Counted from the stretch's first letter, positions 8,313-15,296 are shown. The stretch is DNA of 38,548 nucleotides from Pseudocoprococcus catus (GCF_019734885.1 NZ_JAAXCM010000017.1:1-38548); one strand, 5' to 3'. Translations and numbers: made by a program. The notes: generated by a model from the letters alone, not told the origin.

Positions 8313-8396
8313 ATGAAAGATAGCAGAGATGAGGGAAGAGTCCAATTTTTGGTAACGCTTATTCAAAGCGGAGATATCAGTTTGCAAAGAGACTGA
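8313..8396 (+). pseudogene. Possible C-terminal remnant of an Rpn/PD-(D/E)XK-type transposase-like protein
   Basis: A 27-codon frame reads KDSRDEGRVQFLVTLIQSGD and then ISLQ; a neighbouring frame continues AKRLKRFGKCF. The pattern EGR-x4-LVTLIxxGxISxxxAAxRL resembles the C-terminal tail of Rpn-family recombination-promoting nuclease/transposase proteins of Clostridia. No catalytic part is present. The call is weak, because the tail is short and of low complexity. Confidence 0.25.
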
Positions 8397-8423
8397 AAAG
8401 ATTTGGAAAATGCTTTCACTTTA

Positions 8424-8498
8424 TAAGGCCTCACAGATAGGATATGTAGAATATAATTGAACTGCTTCCCGTCAAGTAGACAATAGAAAAAATAAAAA
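8424..8498 (+). mobile_element. Remnant of an IS3-family-like end at the left border of the island
   Basis: The stretch TGAACTGCTTCCCGTCAAG (from 8459) followed by TAGACAAT (8476-8483) and an A/T run resembles the minus-strand end of the IS3-like element at 12660 (TGATATGCTCCCTTCTAGG, then TAGACAATTG). Outside both ends lie similar sequences: CCTCACAG-AT-AGGAT-ATG here (8430-8445) and CCTCACAG-GC-AGGAT-TTG there (minus strand, 12675-12660). No transposase gene is attached to this end. The similarity is by eye and imperfect. Confidence 0.4.
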
Positions 8499-8504
8499 AT
8501 ATTT

Positions 8505-8537
8505 CTGCCATCAGATGTGAATCTGGTGGCAGTTTTT
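8505..8537 (+). terminator. Rho-independent terminator
   Basis: CTGCCATCAGAT (8505-8516) pairs with ATCTGGTGGCAG (8521-8532), followed by TTTTT. It would end rightward transcription from the glycerate operon. On the minus strand the flank is also T-rich, so it may act on both strands. The rest of 8268-8566 holds only the weak remnants listed. Confidence 0.8.
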
Positions 8538-8566
8538 CTATGCTGCGAGTGTATCTTTGAATGTTG

Positions 8567-8860
8567 TCAAATTTGTCCAACCATCACCAGATTTTTTTGT
8601 GGATACATAAATATAATAATTTTTGTAACTCCTTTATTACCTGTAACTGACGCATTACCAATATATTGTCCGCCATCCACTAAACATCCTTGAGAAGTAT
8701 CAGACGTATATTTCCAACGTTCAATTTTAGGTGCTCCTTCAATTTGCGACAATTCCCAGCTATAATCATTATTATCATCTTCTATTCCTGATGCAAAAGA
8801 AATGCTACATACACCAAACGACAATACTACAACCAATATTAATGCAATAATCTTTTTCAA
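8567..8860 (-). CDS. Small secreted protein of unknown function
   Basis: A 97-aa protein starting MKKIIALILVVVLSFGVCSI with signal peptidase I site SFASG after about residue 24. The mature part is acidic at first (GIEDDNNDYSWELSQ), then carries a single Cys (QGCLVDGGQYIG) and a hydrophobic tail. No family is recognised. It overlaps the upstream frame by 4 nt (ATGA), so the two were translationally coupled. The DNA is A/T-rich compared with the next cluster. No ribosome binding site stronger than GAAGGAG (near 8868) is present. It lies in the accessory island and may be the 3' gene of a truncated operon. Confidence 0.55.
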   Translation of the reverse strand: MKKIIALILVVVLSFGVCSISFASGIEDDNNDYSWELSQIEGAPKIERWKYTSDTSQGCLVDGGQYIGNASVTGNKGVTKIIIFMYPQKNLVMVGQI

Positions 8861-9249
8861 TATAAATCTCCTTCATTTACTAAGGTTAATGAATTAGCAA
8901 GCTGAATCATTTCATTTTTTGAAATATCTCCTGATAGTTTAAAAACATATCCATCGTATGCCAAAATTAGATAATTGGATTTTTTTTGTTGAAAATAGCC
9001 TGTACCATCTAATATTTTGCATAACTCTTTTTGAGAATCATTATTATTAATCCAGTTATTTATTTCTCCAACCATCTGAGAAAAAGTATAATAATTATTT
9101 TCTTTATTCGAATATTCAAAAAAATTACTTCGCTTGCCATCTGTCCTAGATATTTCCTCATATCCATCCAGCGTTTCACTTAACACATAAACATTTTCAA
9201 TATATTCATGATAGTTACTATCCCCGCTGCCGGTTTCTGCCATCACCAT
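8857..9249 (-). CDS. 5'-truncated gene, DUF4367-like C-terminal domain
   Basis: The frame is open from inside the palindrome near 9320, yet the first ATG (9249) has no ribosome binding site, and similar-looking coding sequence continues upstream of it (SYHFSTIQICSGLNRKYN). This suggests that a longer gene has lost its 5' part at the 9297-9342 junction. The C-terminal part, YLILAYDGYVFKLSGDISKN followed by EMIQLANSLTLV, is the pattern of DUF4367-type domains found at the end of anti-sigma or lipoprotein-like proteins of Firmicutes. It is followed by the small secreted protein with a 4-nt overlap. Probably non-functional. Confidence 0.45.
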   Translation of the reverse strand: MVMAETGSGDSNYHEYIENVYVLSETLDGYEEISRTDGKRSNFFEYSNKENNYYTFSQMVGEINNWINNNDSQKELCKILDGTGYFQQKKSNYLILAYDGYVFKLSGDISKNEMIQLANSLTLVNEGDLY

Positions 9250-9263
9250 ATTATACTTTCGAT

Positions 9264-9422
9264 TTAGCCCAGAACATATTTGGATAGTTGAAAAATGATA
9301 AGAAGAAACCCACCTCTATGCAGAGGTGGGTTTCTTCTTATCAAAGTGTCCGCAAAGACGGAGACCGTCAGCAGCGCGGCGGCGAAAGTTAGTAAAACGC
9401 AAAAACGCAGAGACTTTTTCAT
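9264..9422 (-). pseudogene. Truncated secreted-protein gene (signal peptide only)
   Basis: A good start (AAAGGAG 8 nt before ATG 9422) opens a 52-codon frame beginning MKKSLRFCVLLTFAAALLTV with a signal-peptide end SVFAD. After 25 residues it runs into the palindrome at 9297-9342 and unrelated sequence, stopping at 9264. The G+C-rich codons match the GH3 gene upstream on the same strand and not the A/T-rich genes downstream. It looks like the 5' stump of a second gene in the GH3 transcript, cut by the same junction that truncated the DUF4367-like gene. Confidence 0.5.
9297..9342. repeat. Perfect 21-bp inverted repeat with 4-nt loop at a composition break
   Basis: The left arm runs 9297-9317 (core AAACCCACCTCT) and the right arm 9322-9342 (core AGAGGTGGGTTT), with loop ATGC. 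There is no mismatch. The downstream sides are only moderately T-rich (TTTCTTCTTATC on both strands), so it could be a bidirectional terminator. It lies exactly where A/T-rich sequence meets G+C-rich sequence and where one gene on each side is truncated. Confidence 0.7.
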
Positions 9423-9551
9423 AGAAATGCTCCTTTCCCATAGACCGGTCTTTCCAATAGCTGTTCACAAGGAAAGACGAAAAAAGAGGCGTTTTGGTTG
9501 CACATTTTCAAAAAAATGCAGCAAATCAGGCTGTTTTCATGAAATATCCAA

Positions 9552-10769
9552 TCAGGGATTGTTTTCGGGAATCCTCAAAAAGGTGTCCTTGCACCGCAGT
9601 ACCCGGAGACAGGCGTCATCGATGACGCTTTCATCCAATGTGCCCTCCTGCACCGCCGCAATGACGGCGGGGATCTGGGTCCGGTAGTCCGTGGTAACAA
9701 CCATATCGTTTCCCGCTTGCAAGGCCAGCACAACTACAGCGCCGTCCTTGGCGTAGGCCTTCACGGCGTCCATCGCCAGATCGTCGGTGATGGCGATGCC
9801 GTCAAAGCCGCATTCTTCCCGCAGAATTTTGTGAACGGCAGGGGAGAGGGACGCCGGCAGCTCCGGGTCCATGCAGTTGACGATGTTGTGGCTCACCAGC
9901 ACAAAAGGAGTCCAGGCCTCGATCCCCGCCTTGAAGGGCAGCAGGTCGGCAGTCTCAAAGGTCTCCATCGGCCGCTGATCCACGGCGATGCCGGTGTGGG
10001 TGTCTGCGTTATTACCGTAGCCGGGGAAGTGCTTCAGTACCGGCAGCGTACCGCCCTCTGTCATGGCCGGCACCACCAGCCTCACATAATCCGCTGTCAT
10101 GTTCGCGTCCTGCCCCAGCGTCCGGTCATAGATGAAATCCTTCGGGTCGGTGGACACGTCGCACACCGGCGCGAAATTTACATTGATGCCCAGCGCCCGC
10201 AGCTCCCGGCTTCGGGTGTCCGTATCCCGGAGAATTTCTTCAATGCCGCCGATGTAGTTCAGCTTCTGAGGAGATTTGAAGGGTTCAGAGAAGAGGTTAG
10301 GGTTTCGGCTGGCCCGGGTGACGGTGCCGCCCTCCTCGTCGCTTCCAATAAACAGGGGGATAGCGGTCGCATCCTGGTAGCTCTCGATTTTCTGGATGAA
10401 CTGCTCCCGCGTCAGCCAGTTGTCGCCGTCCTTGTAGTCTCGTCCGAACAGCAGATAGCCGCCTAAATGGTAGGTGGAAATATCCTCCACGGCGTTGGTC
10501 TCCGGGCACCGGACGAAGAAAAGCTGTCCCACCTTTTCCTCTAAGGTCATGGAGTCCAGTAGTCCCTGCAGCCGTTCTTCACGGGCCTTTTCCGCCGCCA
10601 GACGTTCCTGTTCCGCGATTTCCTCCGGCGTCAGCTCCGGTTCCGTGGGCGTGGCGGGTTCCTCTGCCTGTCCCGGCGTCACCGGTTCAGCGGGATTCTC
10701 TGTTTTTCCGCAGCCTGTAAGGGTAAATACAGTCAATGCCGCCAAAAGCGCGGCCAAAAAGCGTTTCAT
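9552..10769 (-). CDS. Glycoside hydrolase family 3 lipoprotein (NagZ-like beta-N-acetylhexosaminidase)
   Basis: A 405-aa lipoprotein. The signal MKRFLAALLAALTVFTLTGC has a lipobox LTGC (Cys20), followed by a Pro/Glu/Thr-rich linker with a Glu/Ala-rich helix (about residues 25-70). The GH3 (beta/alpha)8 domain follows: the motif LKHFPGYG, a downstream DTHTG in place of the NagZ (D/S)-x-H loop, and ITDDLAMDAV holding the probable nucleophile Asp. Family members remove terminal GlcNAc from peptidoglycan fragments or glycans; the exact substrate is open. GAGGAGG lies 6 nt before ATG 10769. The gene is clearly more G+C-rich than its surroundings and lies among transposase fragments, so recent transfer, for example from an Oscillospiraceae-like donor, is likely. 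Confidence 0.85.
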   Translation of the reverse strand: MKRFLAALLAALTVFTLTGCGKTENPAEPVTPGQAEEPATPTEPELTPEEIAEQERLAAEKAREERLQGLLDSMTLEEKVGQLFFVRCPETNAVEDISTYHLGGYLLFGRDYKDGDNWLTREQFIQKIESYQDATAIPLFIGSDEEGGTVTRASRNPNLFSEPFKSPQKLNYIGGIEEILRDTDTRSRELRALGINVNFAPVCDVSTDPKDFIYDRTLGQDANMTADYVRLVVPAMTEGGTLPVLKHFPGYGNNADTHTGIAVDQRPMETFETADLLPFKAGIEAWTPFVLVSHNIVNCMDPELPASLSPAVHKILREECGFDGIAITDDLAMDAVKAYAKDGAVVVLALQAGNDMVVTTDYRTQIPAVIAAVQEGTLDESVIDDACLRVLRCKDTFLRIPENNP

Positions 10770-10857
10770 AGGCGCCTCCTCTCAAAGTAGCTTCAGCTAG
10801 GCGTTTGCGAAACGCCACAAGCCACATAAATACGGCATTTTTTGTTACCTAAAAACA

Positions 10858-10969
10858 AATAACTCCTCACCGGATATGGTATAATAGAGTTGACTAAAAA
10901 CTATAAACTAATCACCAAAGAAAGGAGTTATTCTAATACTTATTATACCATATAAACAGCTTTCTTTGG
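10858..10969 (+). repeat. Interleaved inverted repeats upstream of a transposase fragment
   Basis: Three perfect inverted-repeat pairs occur in the order A-B-C-A'-B'-C'. AATAACTCCT (10858-10867) pairs with AGGAGTTATT (10923-10932). TATGGTATAATA (10875-10886) pairs with TATTATACCATA (10941-10952). CCAAAGAAAG (10915-10924) pairs with CTTTCTTTGG (10960-10969). The pairs cannot all form as nested hairpins. TATAAT occurs in B on the plus strand and in B' on the minus strand. This is probably the left end and leader of the transposon whose transposase starts at 10991. Confidence 0.6.
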
Positions 10970-10990
10970 CAGATATTTTTTTAGATTGCC

Positions 10991-11299
10991 ATGAAAAATT
11001 TGAAAATGACAAACCTGGGTTTTACTAAAGTTCCAGACGCTTCCAAAATCACACGATTCAAACAGGATTTTTTAGATGACCTCCAGCTTGTTTTCGATAA
11101 CCTTGTTGATGTTACCGAGCCTATCTGTCAGGCGATCAACTCTGCAAAAGCGGATATGACCATCTTTGATTCTTCCGGTATTGAAGCATTTGTTACTGAA
11201 AATAATCCCAAGTATGCTAACAGGATAATCAAGCAGCTTAAGGCATACGCGAAAGCTCAGGGCTTTGATAAATCTTATGATCCATATAAAGCTGCCTAG
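10991..11299 (+). pseudogene. Truncated DDE-type transposase (N-terminal fragment)
   Basis: The 102-codon frame reads like the N-terminal region of a transposase common in Lachnospiraceae. It has LDDLQLVFDNLVDVTEPICQ, then DMTIFDSSGIEAFVTENNPK, with the first catalytic-type Asp in IFDSSG, and ends QGFDKSYDPYKAA at a TAG. Full-length relatives continue for several hundred residues. Here the sequence changes abruptly after 11299 into a fragment read on the other strand. The IS family is not assigned with confidence (IS1182- or IS4-like). No good ribosome binding site precedes ATG 10991. Confidence 0.6.
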
Positions 11300-11555
11300 C
11301 CTGTCTTTGATGATGAGAAGAATTTGACGATTGGCATGCGTAAAGCATCTGTGCTCTCGCCTCCATAATAATCTTTGCGGTTTCTTCGTCATAATATCGT
11401 ACAAGATTTGCTCTGAATCTTCGCTCATGCGTGTCTGATAAGCTACGGGGTATTCTGTCCTGCTCTGATGTCTGCGCATCAACATCTGGCTGAACAGATA
11501 TTTCATTTTGATTTTCTGCGGAATCCGGATTAGCAAAAAAATCTTCCAGGATCAT
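11238..11555 (-). pseudogene. N-terminal fragment of an unknown gene
   Basis: The frame has an excellent start (AGGAGG 7 nt before ATG 11555) and begins MILEDFFANPDSAENQNEIS. It continues with an acidic, Gln/Asp-rich stretch and then RRFRANLVRYYDEETAKIIM. From about 11300 onward it is merely the antisense of the transposase fragment, so only the first 80-85 residues are original. I do not recognise the family; the style resembles small accessory proteins of conjugative elements. It lies between two broken insertion sequences. Confidence 0.4.
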
Positions 11556-11577
11556 ATGTGCACCTCCTATGCTGCCT

Positions 11578-12080
11578 TTAAATAATTAGTATATTTTCCA
11601 TTGGTGTCACTACACCAAGTTTTCTTTGTAAACGTTTATTATTGTAATACACAATATATTCTTCAATCATTTTTATCAGAGATTCCCGACTTGTAAAATG
11701 TTTTCTGCTAGGTATTGAGGATTTTTTGCCTGTCGTGTACATCCATTATTGGCATACTTTATCGTTGATTTTATATCTTTCTTTCTGCATATACGAAGTA
11801 CACGCTTATCATTTACGTATATATCATGGTACCGTTCAAGGTCATCACGTATTCTACGGTATCCTTTATCTGGACTTTCCTTATGGATCTCTTCAATTTT
11901 TTCTGCAATTCGTTGGTTTTCTAATTCATTAACCGGAATTTCTCTGTTAAGCCATTTATAATAGGCTGCACGAGTCACTTGACCTAGTTTGCAAAGTTCT
12001 GTTATCGGATATCCCTGTTCCTCATGCTCTTCCTTTATTGCCAGGTAAATCTGTGTGTATCTTAATCGGCTTAGCCCTGC
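11578..12080 (-). pseudogene. IS3-family OrfB transposase with internal deletion
   Basis: The first part is the N-terminal helical region of an IS150-type OrfB: VTRAAYYKWLNREI, then SPDKGYRRIRDDLERYHDI and VNDKRVLRICRKKDIKS. After NPQYLAENIL the sequence jumps, near 11698, to the extreme C-terminus in another frame (TSRESLIKMIEEYIVYYNNK, then RLQRKLGVVTPME). The rve integrase core with its DDE residues is therefore missing. Two extra bases near 11592 break the expected ending NYLKAA. The frame is closed by TAG 12081-12083 on the orfA side. Confidence 0.75.
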
Positions 12081-12592
12081 CTATTCTCTATTTCGTCGAG
12101 TTTTTTTAAGAAAGACGCCTCCATTTCAGCTCGTTTCTTTTCAGCAGTAGCTGTATAATTATGATCATGAGCAATGCAGTATTCTACGATTTCTATTCGT
12201 TCTTCAAAAGATGTTTTTCTTCCTTTAGTCATGATGGTCAATCCTCCTGTTCCGGAAGCTTTAAGCTCCTCATGACCATTATACTTCTTAATCCATCTTC
12301 TGAGTTGAGTAGTTGAATGAATTTTATACTTTTTGCAGATGTCCATATGTGAACCTTCACCTGCTAAATATGCTGCAACCGCCTGTTCTTTCTCTGCTTT
12401 GGAGTAATGCTTATTATGATAAGTCATAAAAGCATCAGCCCCCATTGCTTCATAATTATTTACCCACTGCTTGAAAGCCTGAAATGTAATATCTAAGCGT
12501 TTGGCAATTGAATTTATGCTGTCTTTTCCATCTAAATATTCTTTCACAGCATTTATCTTTTCTTTGGAACTATACTTAACTTTTCTTCCCAA
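12071..12592 (-). CDS. IS3-family OrfA (helix-turn-helix protein)
   Basis: A basic protein of about 173 aa with tandem helix-turn-helix segments: SIAKRLDITFQAFKQWVNNY at about residues 33-52, a second around MDICKKYKIHSTTQLRRWIK, and a third start near TSFEERIEIVEYCIAHDHNY. This is the usual make-up of IS150-like OrfA, which binds the IS ends. TTG 12592 is preferred as start, because AGGAGGG lies 11 nt upstream; a GTG at 12601 overlaps that site. A run of seven A (minus strand, 12107-12101) could be a slippery site, but the -1 frame meets a stop 17 nt later. Confidence 0.75.
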   Translation of the reverse strand: MGRKVKYSSKEKINAVKEYLDGKDSINSIAKRLDITFQAFKQWVNNYEAMGADAFMTYHNKHYSKAEKEQAVAAYLAGEGSHMDICKKYKIHSTTQLRRWIKKYNGHEELKASGTGGLTIMTKGRKTSFEERIEIVEYCIAHDHNYTATAEKKRAEMEASFLKKLDEIENRQG

Positions 12593-12710
12593 TAAAAACA
12601 CTCCCTCCTAGATAAACAGTTTTATTATTTCAATTGTCTACCTAGAAGGGAGCATATCAAATCCTGCCTGTGAGGTCTTTATATATTTACTGAAAATACA
12701 ATGAAATAGA

Positions 12711-14462
12711 TTAATCGCGCACTTTAATATGTGCTTCTCTCAGCTGTGTCTCAGTGACAATACCCGGTGCGCCGCACATGAGATCCTGTGCGTTGCCGTT
12801 CATTGGAAAGGCAATCACTTCGCGAATGTTGTCTTCATTTCTCAGCAGCATGATCATTCTGTCGATACCAGGGGCCATACCGGCGTGTGGCGGGGCACCA
12901 AACTGGAAAGCGTTGTAGAGGGCACCGAATTTTGTCTTCAGGTCTTCTTCACTGTAGCCTGCGATTTCAAAGGCTTTGACCATGATATCCAAATCGTGGT
13001 TGCGGACAGCACCGGAGGAAAGCTCTACGCCGTTGCAGACGATATCATACTGATAAGCCAGGATATCTTCAGGGTTCATGGTGTTCAGTGCTTCAAGGCC
13101 GCCCTGAGGCATAGAGAATGGGTTGTGTGTGAAATCCATCTTCTTCTCGTCCTTGTTGTATTCATACATCGGAAAGTCATTGACAAAACAGAAGCGGAAG
13201 GCATTCTTCTCGATCAGGTCAAGACGTTCACCCAGTTCGTTGCGGAGCTGTCCGGCAAAAAGGTTAGCACGTTCTTCTTTATCCGCAATAAAGAAAATCG
13301 TATCGCCCACTTCAAGACCTGTGAGTTCAGCAAATTCCTGCTTCATGTCATCAGGGATAAATTTGTCAATGGGGCCTTTATAACTCTTATCTTCCATGAT
13401 TTCCAGGTAACCAAGGCCGCCCATACCGATGGAAGTGGCGAATTTCAGCAGTTTCTCATGAAAACCCTTGGACATATCGGCATGAACCCTGATGGCACGG
13501 ACGGTACGTTTCAGGAAAGGTTTGAATGTACATCTCTGGAAGAATTCTGTGACATCCATGATACGCAGCGGGTTTCTGAGATCCGGCTTGTCAGAGCCGA
13601 ACTGCAGCATAGCATCCTTGTAGCTGATCACAGGATAAGGGGCAGCTGTGACAGAAGCACCCTCCGGTGCAAATTTTTCAAAAGTGGCTGTCAGAACTTC
13701 TTCACCTACACGGAAAACCTCTTCCTGAGTAGCGAAGCTCATCTCAAAGTCCAGCTGATAGAATTCGCCCGGTGAACGGTCTGCACGGGCATCCTCATCA
13801 CGGAAACATGGTGCGATCTGGAAGTATTTATCAAAACCGGAAACCATCAGTAGCTGTTTGTACTGCTGCGGAGCCTGAGGTAATGCGTAAAAACGACCTT
13901 TGAACTTTCTGGATGGTACGATATAATCTCTGGCACCTTCAGGAGAAGAAGCGCAGAGGATCGGTGTCTGAATTTCAAGAAATCCCATCTCTGTCATCTT
14001 CTGACGAAGGAAGCTGATGACCTGTGAACGGAAAATGATGTTGTCTTTGACTTTCTGGTTTCTTAAGTCAAGATAACGGTACTTCAGACGGACATCTTCA
14101 CGGATTTCCTTGGAAGTCATAATCTCAAAAGGCAGCTGGTGATAAACCTTGCCCAGCATATCGATGCTGTGAGCTTCAAGTTCGATAGTGCCTGTAGGAA
14201 TCTTCGGATTGTAAGTCTCCTCGTCACGGTGGTCAATGACACCTTCGATGGAGATGCAGTTCTCTTTGGTAATACCGTCCAGGAGAGAAGTGTCTCTTAA
14301 AACAACCTGGAGGACACCGTACATATCTCTCAAATCAATAAAAGATACACCGCCGTGGTCACGGATATTTTCAACCCAGCCTGCGACACGGATGGTCTTG
14401 CCAACGTCGCTTTCGCTGATCTCGTTTAAAATTCTGCTGCGGTAAATGTTTGGTGTTGTCAT
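12711..14462 (-). CDS. aspS: Aspartyl-tRNA synthetase
   Basis: Class II synthetase that charges tRNA-Asp, and possibly tRNA-Asn, in the cytosol, 583 aa. The N-terminal OB-fold anticodon domain (GWVENIRDHGGVSFIDLRD) is followed by the catalytic core with motif 2 in FRDEDARADRSPGEFYQLDF, the bacterial GAD insertion, and motif 3 GMAPGIDRM. His36 in the RDHGG loop replaces the Leu of discriminating enzymes such as E. coli AspRS; His here is associated with non-discriminating AspRS that also makes Asp-tRNA(Asn) for GatCAB. AAAGGGG lies 7 nt before ATG 14462. The gene is read from a T-box leader more than 250 nt upstream, and a hairpin repeat lies in its 5' UTR. Confidence 0.97.
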   Translation of the reverse strand: MTTPNIYRSRILNEISESDVGKTIRVAGWVENIRDHGGVSFIDLRDMYGVLQVVLRDTSLLDGITKENCISIEGVIDHRDEETYNPKIPTGTIELEAHSIDMLGKVYHQLPFEIMTSKEIREDVRLKYRYLDLRNQKVKDNIIFRSQVISFLRQKMTEMGFLEIQTPILCASSPEGARDYIVPSRKFKGRFYALPQAPQQYKQLLMVSGFDKYFQIAPCFRDEDARADRSPGEFYQLDFEMSFATQEEVFRVGEEVLTATFEKFAPEGASVTAAPYPVISYKDAMLQFGSDKPDLRNPLRIMDVTEFFQRCTFKPFLKRTVRAIRVHADMSKGFHEKLLKFATSIGMGGLGYLEIMEDKSYKGPIDKFIPDDMKQEFAELTGLEVGDTIFFIADKEERANLFAGQLRNELGERLDLIEKNAFRFCFVNDFPMYEYNKDEKKMDFTHNPFSMPQGGLEALNTMNPEDILAYQYDIVCNGVELSSGAVRNHDLDIMVKAFEIAGYSEEDLKTKFGALYNAFQFGAPPHAGMAPGIDRMIMLLRNEDNIREVIAFPMNGNAQDLMCGAPGIVTETQLREAHIKVRD

Positions 14463-14573
14463 AATTGGTCCCCTTTCATTTTGTGATATTCAATCATATC
14501 TGCTGAGATGTCCAGGACGAAAGATATAACAAGTGCCTTGGCACATTCCTGCGCCTGCAGCCTATTCCCTGCA

Positions 14574-14725
14574 AACTATGAGAAACACGCTCCGCGAGTT
14601 TCTCAAGTTATCGCGGCCTCTACACTCCGTTTCGGTCGTTGCTAAACAAGCGCCACTGGCGCTTAGCAACGCCAAGGTCTCGTGCAAGCACGGACTTTGG
14701 CTCGTTGCTCGCGTAAATAAAAAAT
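14574..14725. repeat. Hairpin repeat, copy 1, in the aspS 5' UTR
   Basis: Two blocks are shared with copy 2 at 15115-15217. Block 1 (14574-14618) contains the hairpin GAGAAAC...GTTTCTC and ends TTATCGCGGC. Block 2 (14673-14725) contains CCAAGGTCTCGTGC/GCACGGACTTTGG and ends in CGCGTAAATAAAAAA. Copy 1 carries 54 extra nt between the blocks (14619-14672), which fold as CGTTGCTA...TAGCAACG around AGCGCC/GGCGCT. On the minus strand it begins with the T-tract of the T-box terminator. Confidence 0.85.
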
Positions 14726-14990
14726 CGCCCTGAACGATGATCGTTCAGGACGAATATAAAATCCGCGGTACCACCTGAATTACTGCAATGCAGTCTCTCA
14801 ACAGAGGCAAAAACCTCCTGCTGTCTGACGTCCAGCTGACGGCGCACCTACTGGGCAAAATGCTGTTCAGATTGCGGCTGTTAAAGTGTTATTCACGCTG
14901 ATTCATTCTGTGGGTTCTCACTCTCTCCACTCACTGGAAGCGATAAACAGCGCTACTTCTCTTCGTCATCGCCTTTAACTTTTCGTTAGC
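14720..14990 (-). promoter_or_regulatory. T-box leader of aspS, apparent Asn (AAC) specifier
   Basis: On the minus strand the core CAGGTGGTACCGCGGA (14762-14777) precedes a terminator (CCTGAACGAT 14730-14739, ATCGTTCAGG 14741-14750, T-run 14720-14725). Stem I closes with GTTAAAG (14973-14979) against CTTTAAC (14880-14886), and the next helix is CGCTG/CAGCG. The specifier side between them reads UGAAUAACA. It contains AAC (Asn) but neither Asp codon (GAC or GAU). The leader thus seems to sense tRNA-Asn rather than tRNA-Asp. Confidence 0.85.
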
Positions 14991-14993
14991 AGT

Positions 14994-15023
14994 ATTATAG
15001 CCCTTGATAATTTATTTTGTCAA
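14994..15023 (-). promoter_or_regulatory. SigA-type promoter of aspS
   Basis: Minus-strand TTGACA (15018-15023) and TATAAT (14994-14999) are both consensus, with an 18-nt spacer. They lie immediately before the T-box leader. Confidence 0.85.
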
Positions 15024-15114
15024 CGTAAAAAAGTATGAAAAATTTAGGGAATTAAAGTGGTGATATAGTGAAAAATCACCTATACAACTGGAATAATTTA
15101 CATATATTTCCAGA

Positions 15115-15217
15115 AAACTATGAGAAACACGCTCCGCGAGTTTCTCAAGTTATCGCGGCAGTCACCAAGGTCTCGTGCAAGCACGGACTTTGGTTCGTTG
15201 CTCGCGTAAATAAAAAA
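15115..15217. repeat. Hairpin repeat, copy 2, downstream of the MATE gene
   Basis: Block 1 (15115-15159) and block 2 (15165-15217) match copy 1 almost base for base; the only visible difference in block 2 is TTTGGT in place of TTTGGC. Only five nt separate the blocks, against 54 in copy 1. On the minus strand this copy also starts in the T-tract of an intrinsic terminator. Confidence 0.85.
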
Positions 15218-15246
15218 GGCCATTCGCAATTGTGCGAACAGCCTTT
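15212..15246 (-). terminator. Rho-independent terminator of the MATE gene
   Basis: On the minus strand AGGCTGTTCGCA pairs with TGCGAATGGCCT (15218-15245, imperfect), followed by TTTTTTA. It lies 50 nt after the MATE stop codon. Confidence 0.8.
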
Positions 15247-15296
15247 GAAAAATGTTCAGTGCAAACTATCAATCAAATCAATGATAGCATACACAT

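Larger units (their letters stand above)
11578..12660 (-). mobile_element. Defective IS3-family (IS150-like) insertion sequence
   Basis: The element holds orfA (12071-12592) and a broken orfB (11578-12080) on the minus strand. Its upstream end near 12660 reads TGATATGCTCCCTTCTAGG on the minus strand, followed by TAGACAATTG. The matching right end is not recognisable near 11560-11578. The catalytic centre of orfB is deleted, so the copy cannot transpose by itself. It lies 50 nt downstream of the aspS stop codon. Confidence 0.8.

Noticed and set aside
9717-10466. 249-codon plus-strand frame
   Set aside because: Antisense of the G+C-rich GH3 gene, rich in His, Arg and Val as expected for a shadow frame.
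12101-12107. Run of seven A (minus strand) as a programmed -1 frameshift site of the IS3 element
   Set aside because: The -1 frame meets TAG at 12081-12083 before entering orfB, so no fusion protein could form in this copy.
12729-13775. 348-codon plus-strand frame
   Set aside because: It is the antisense of aspS, whose protein is unmistakable; long antisense frames arise from codon bias.
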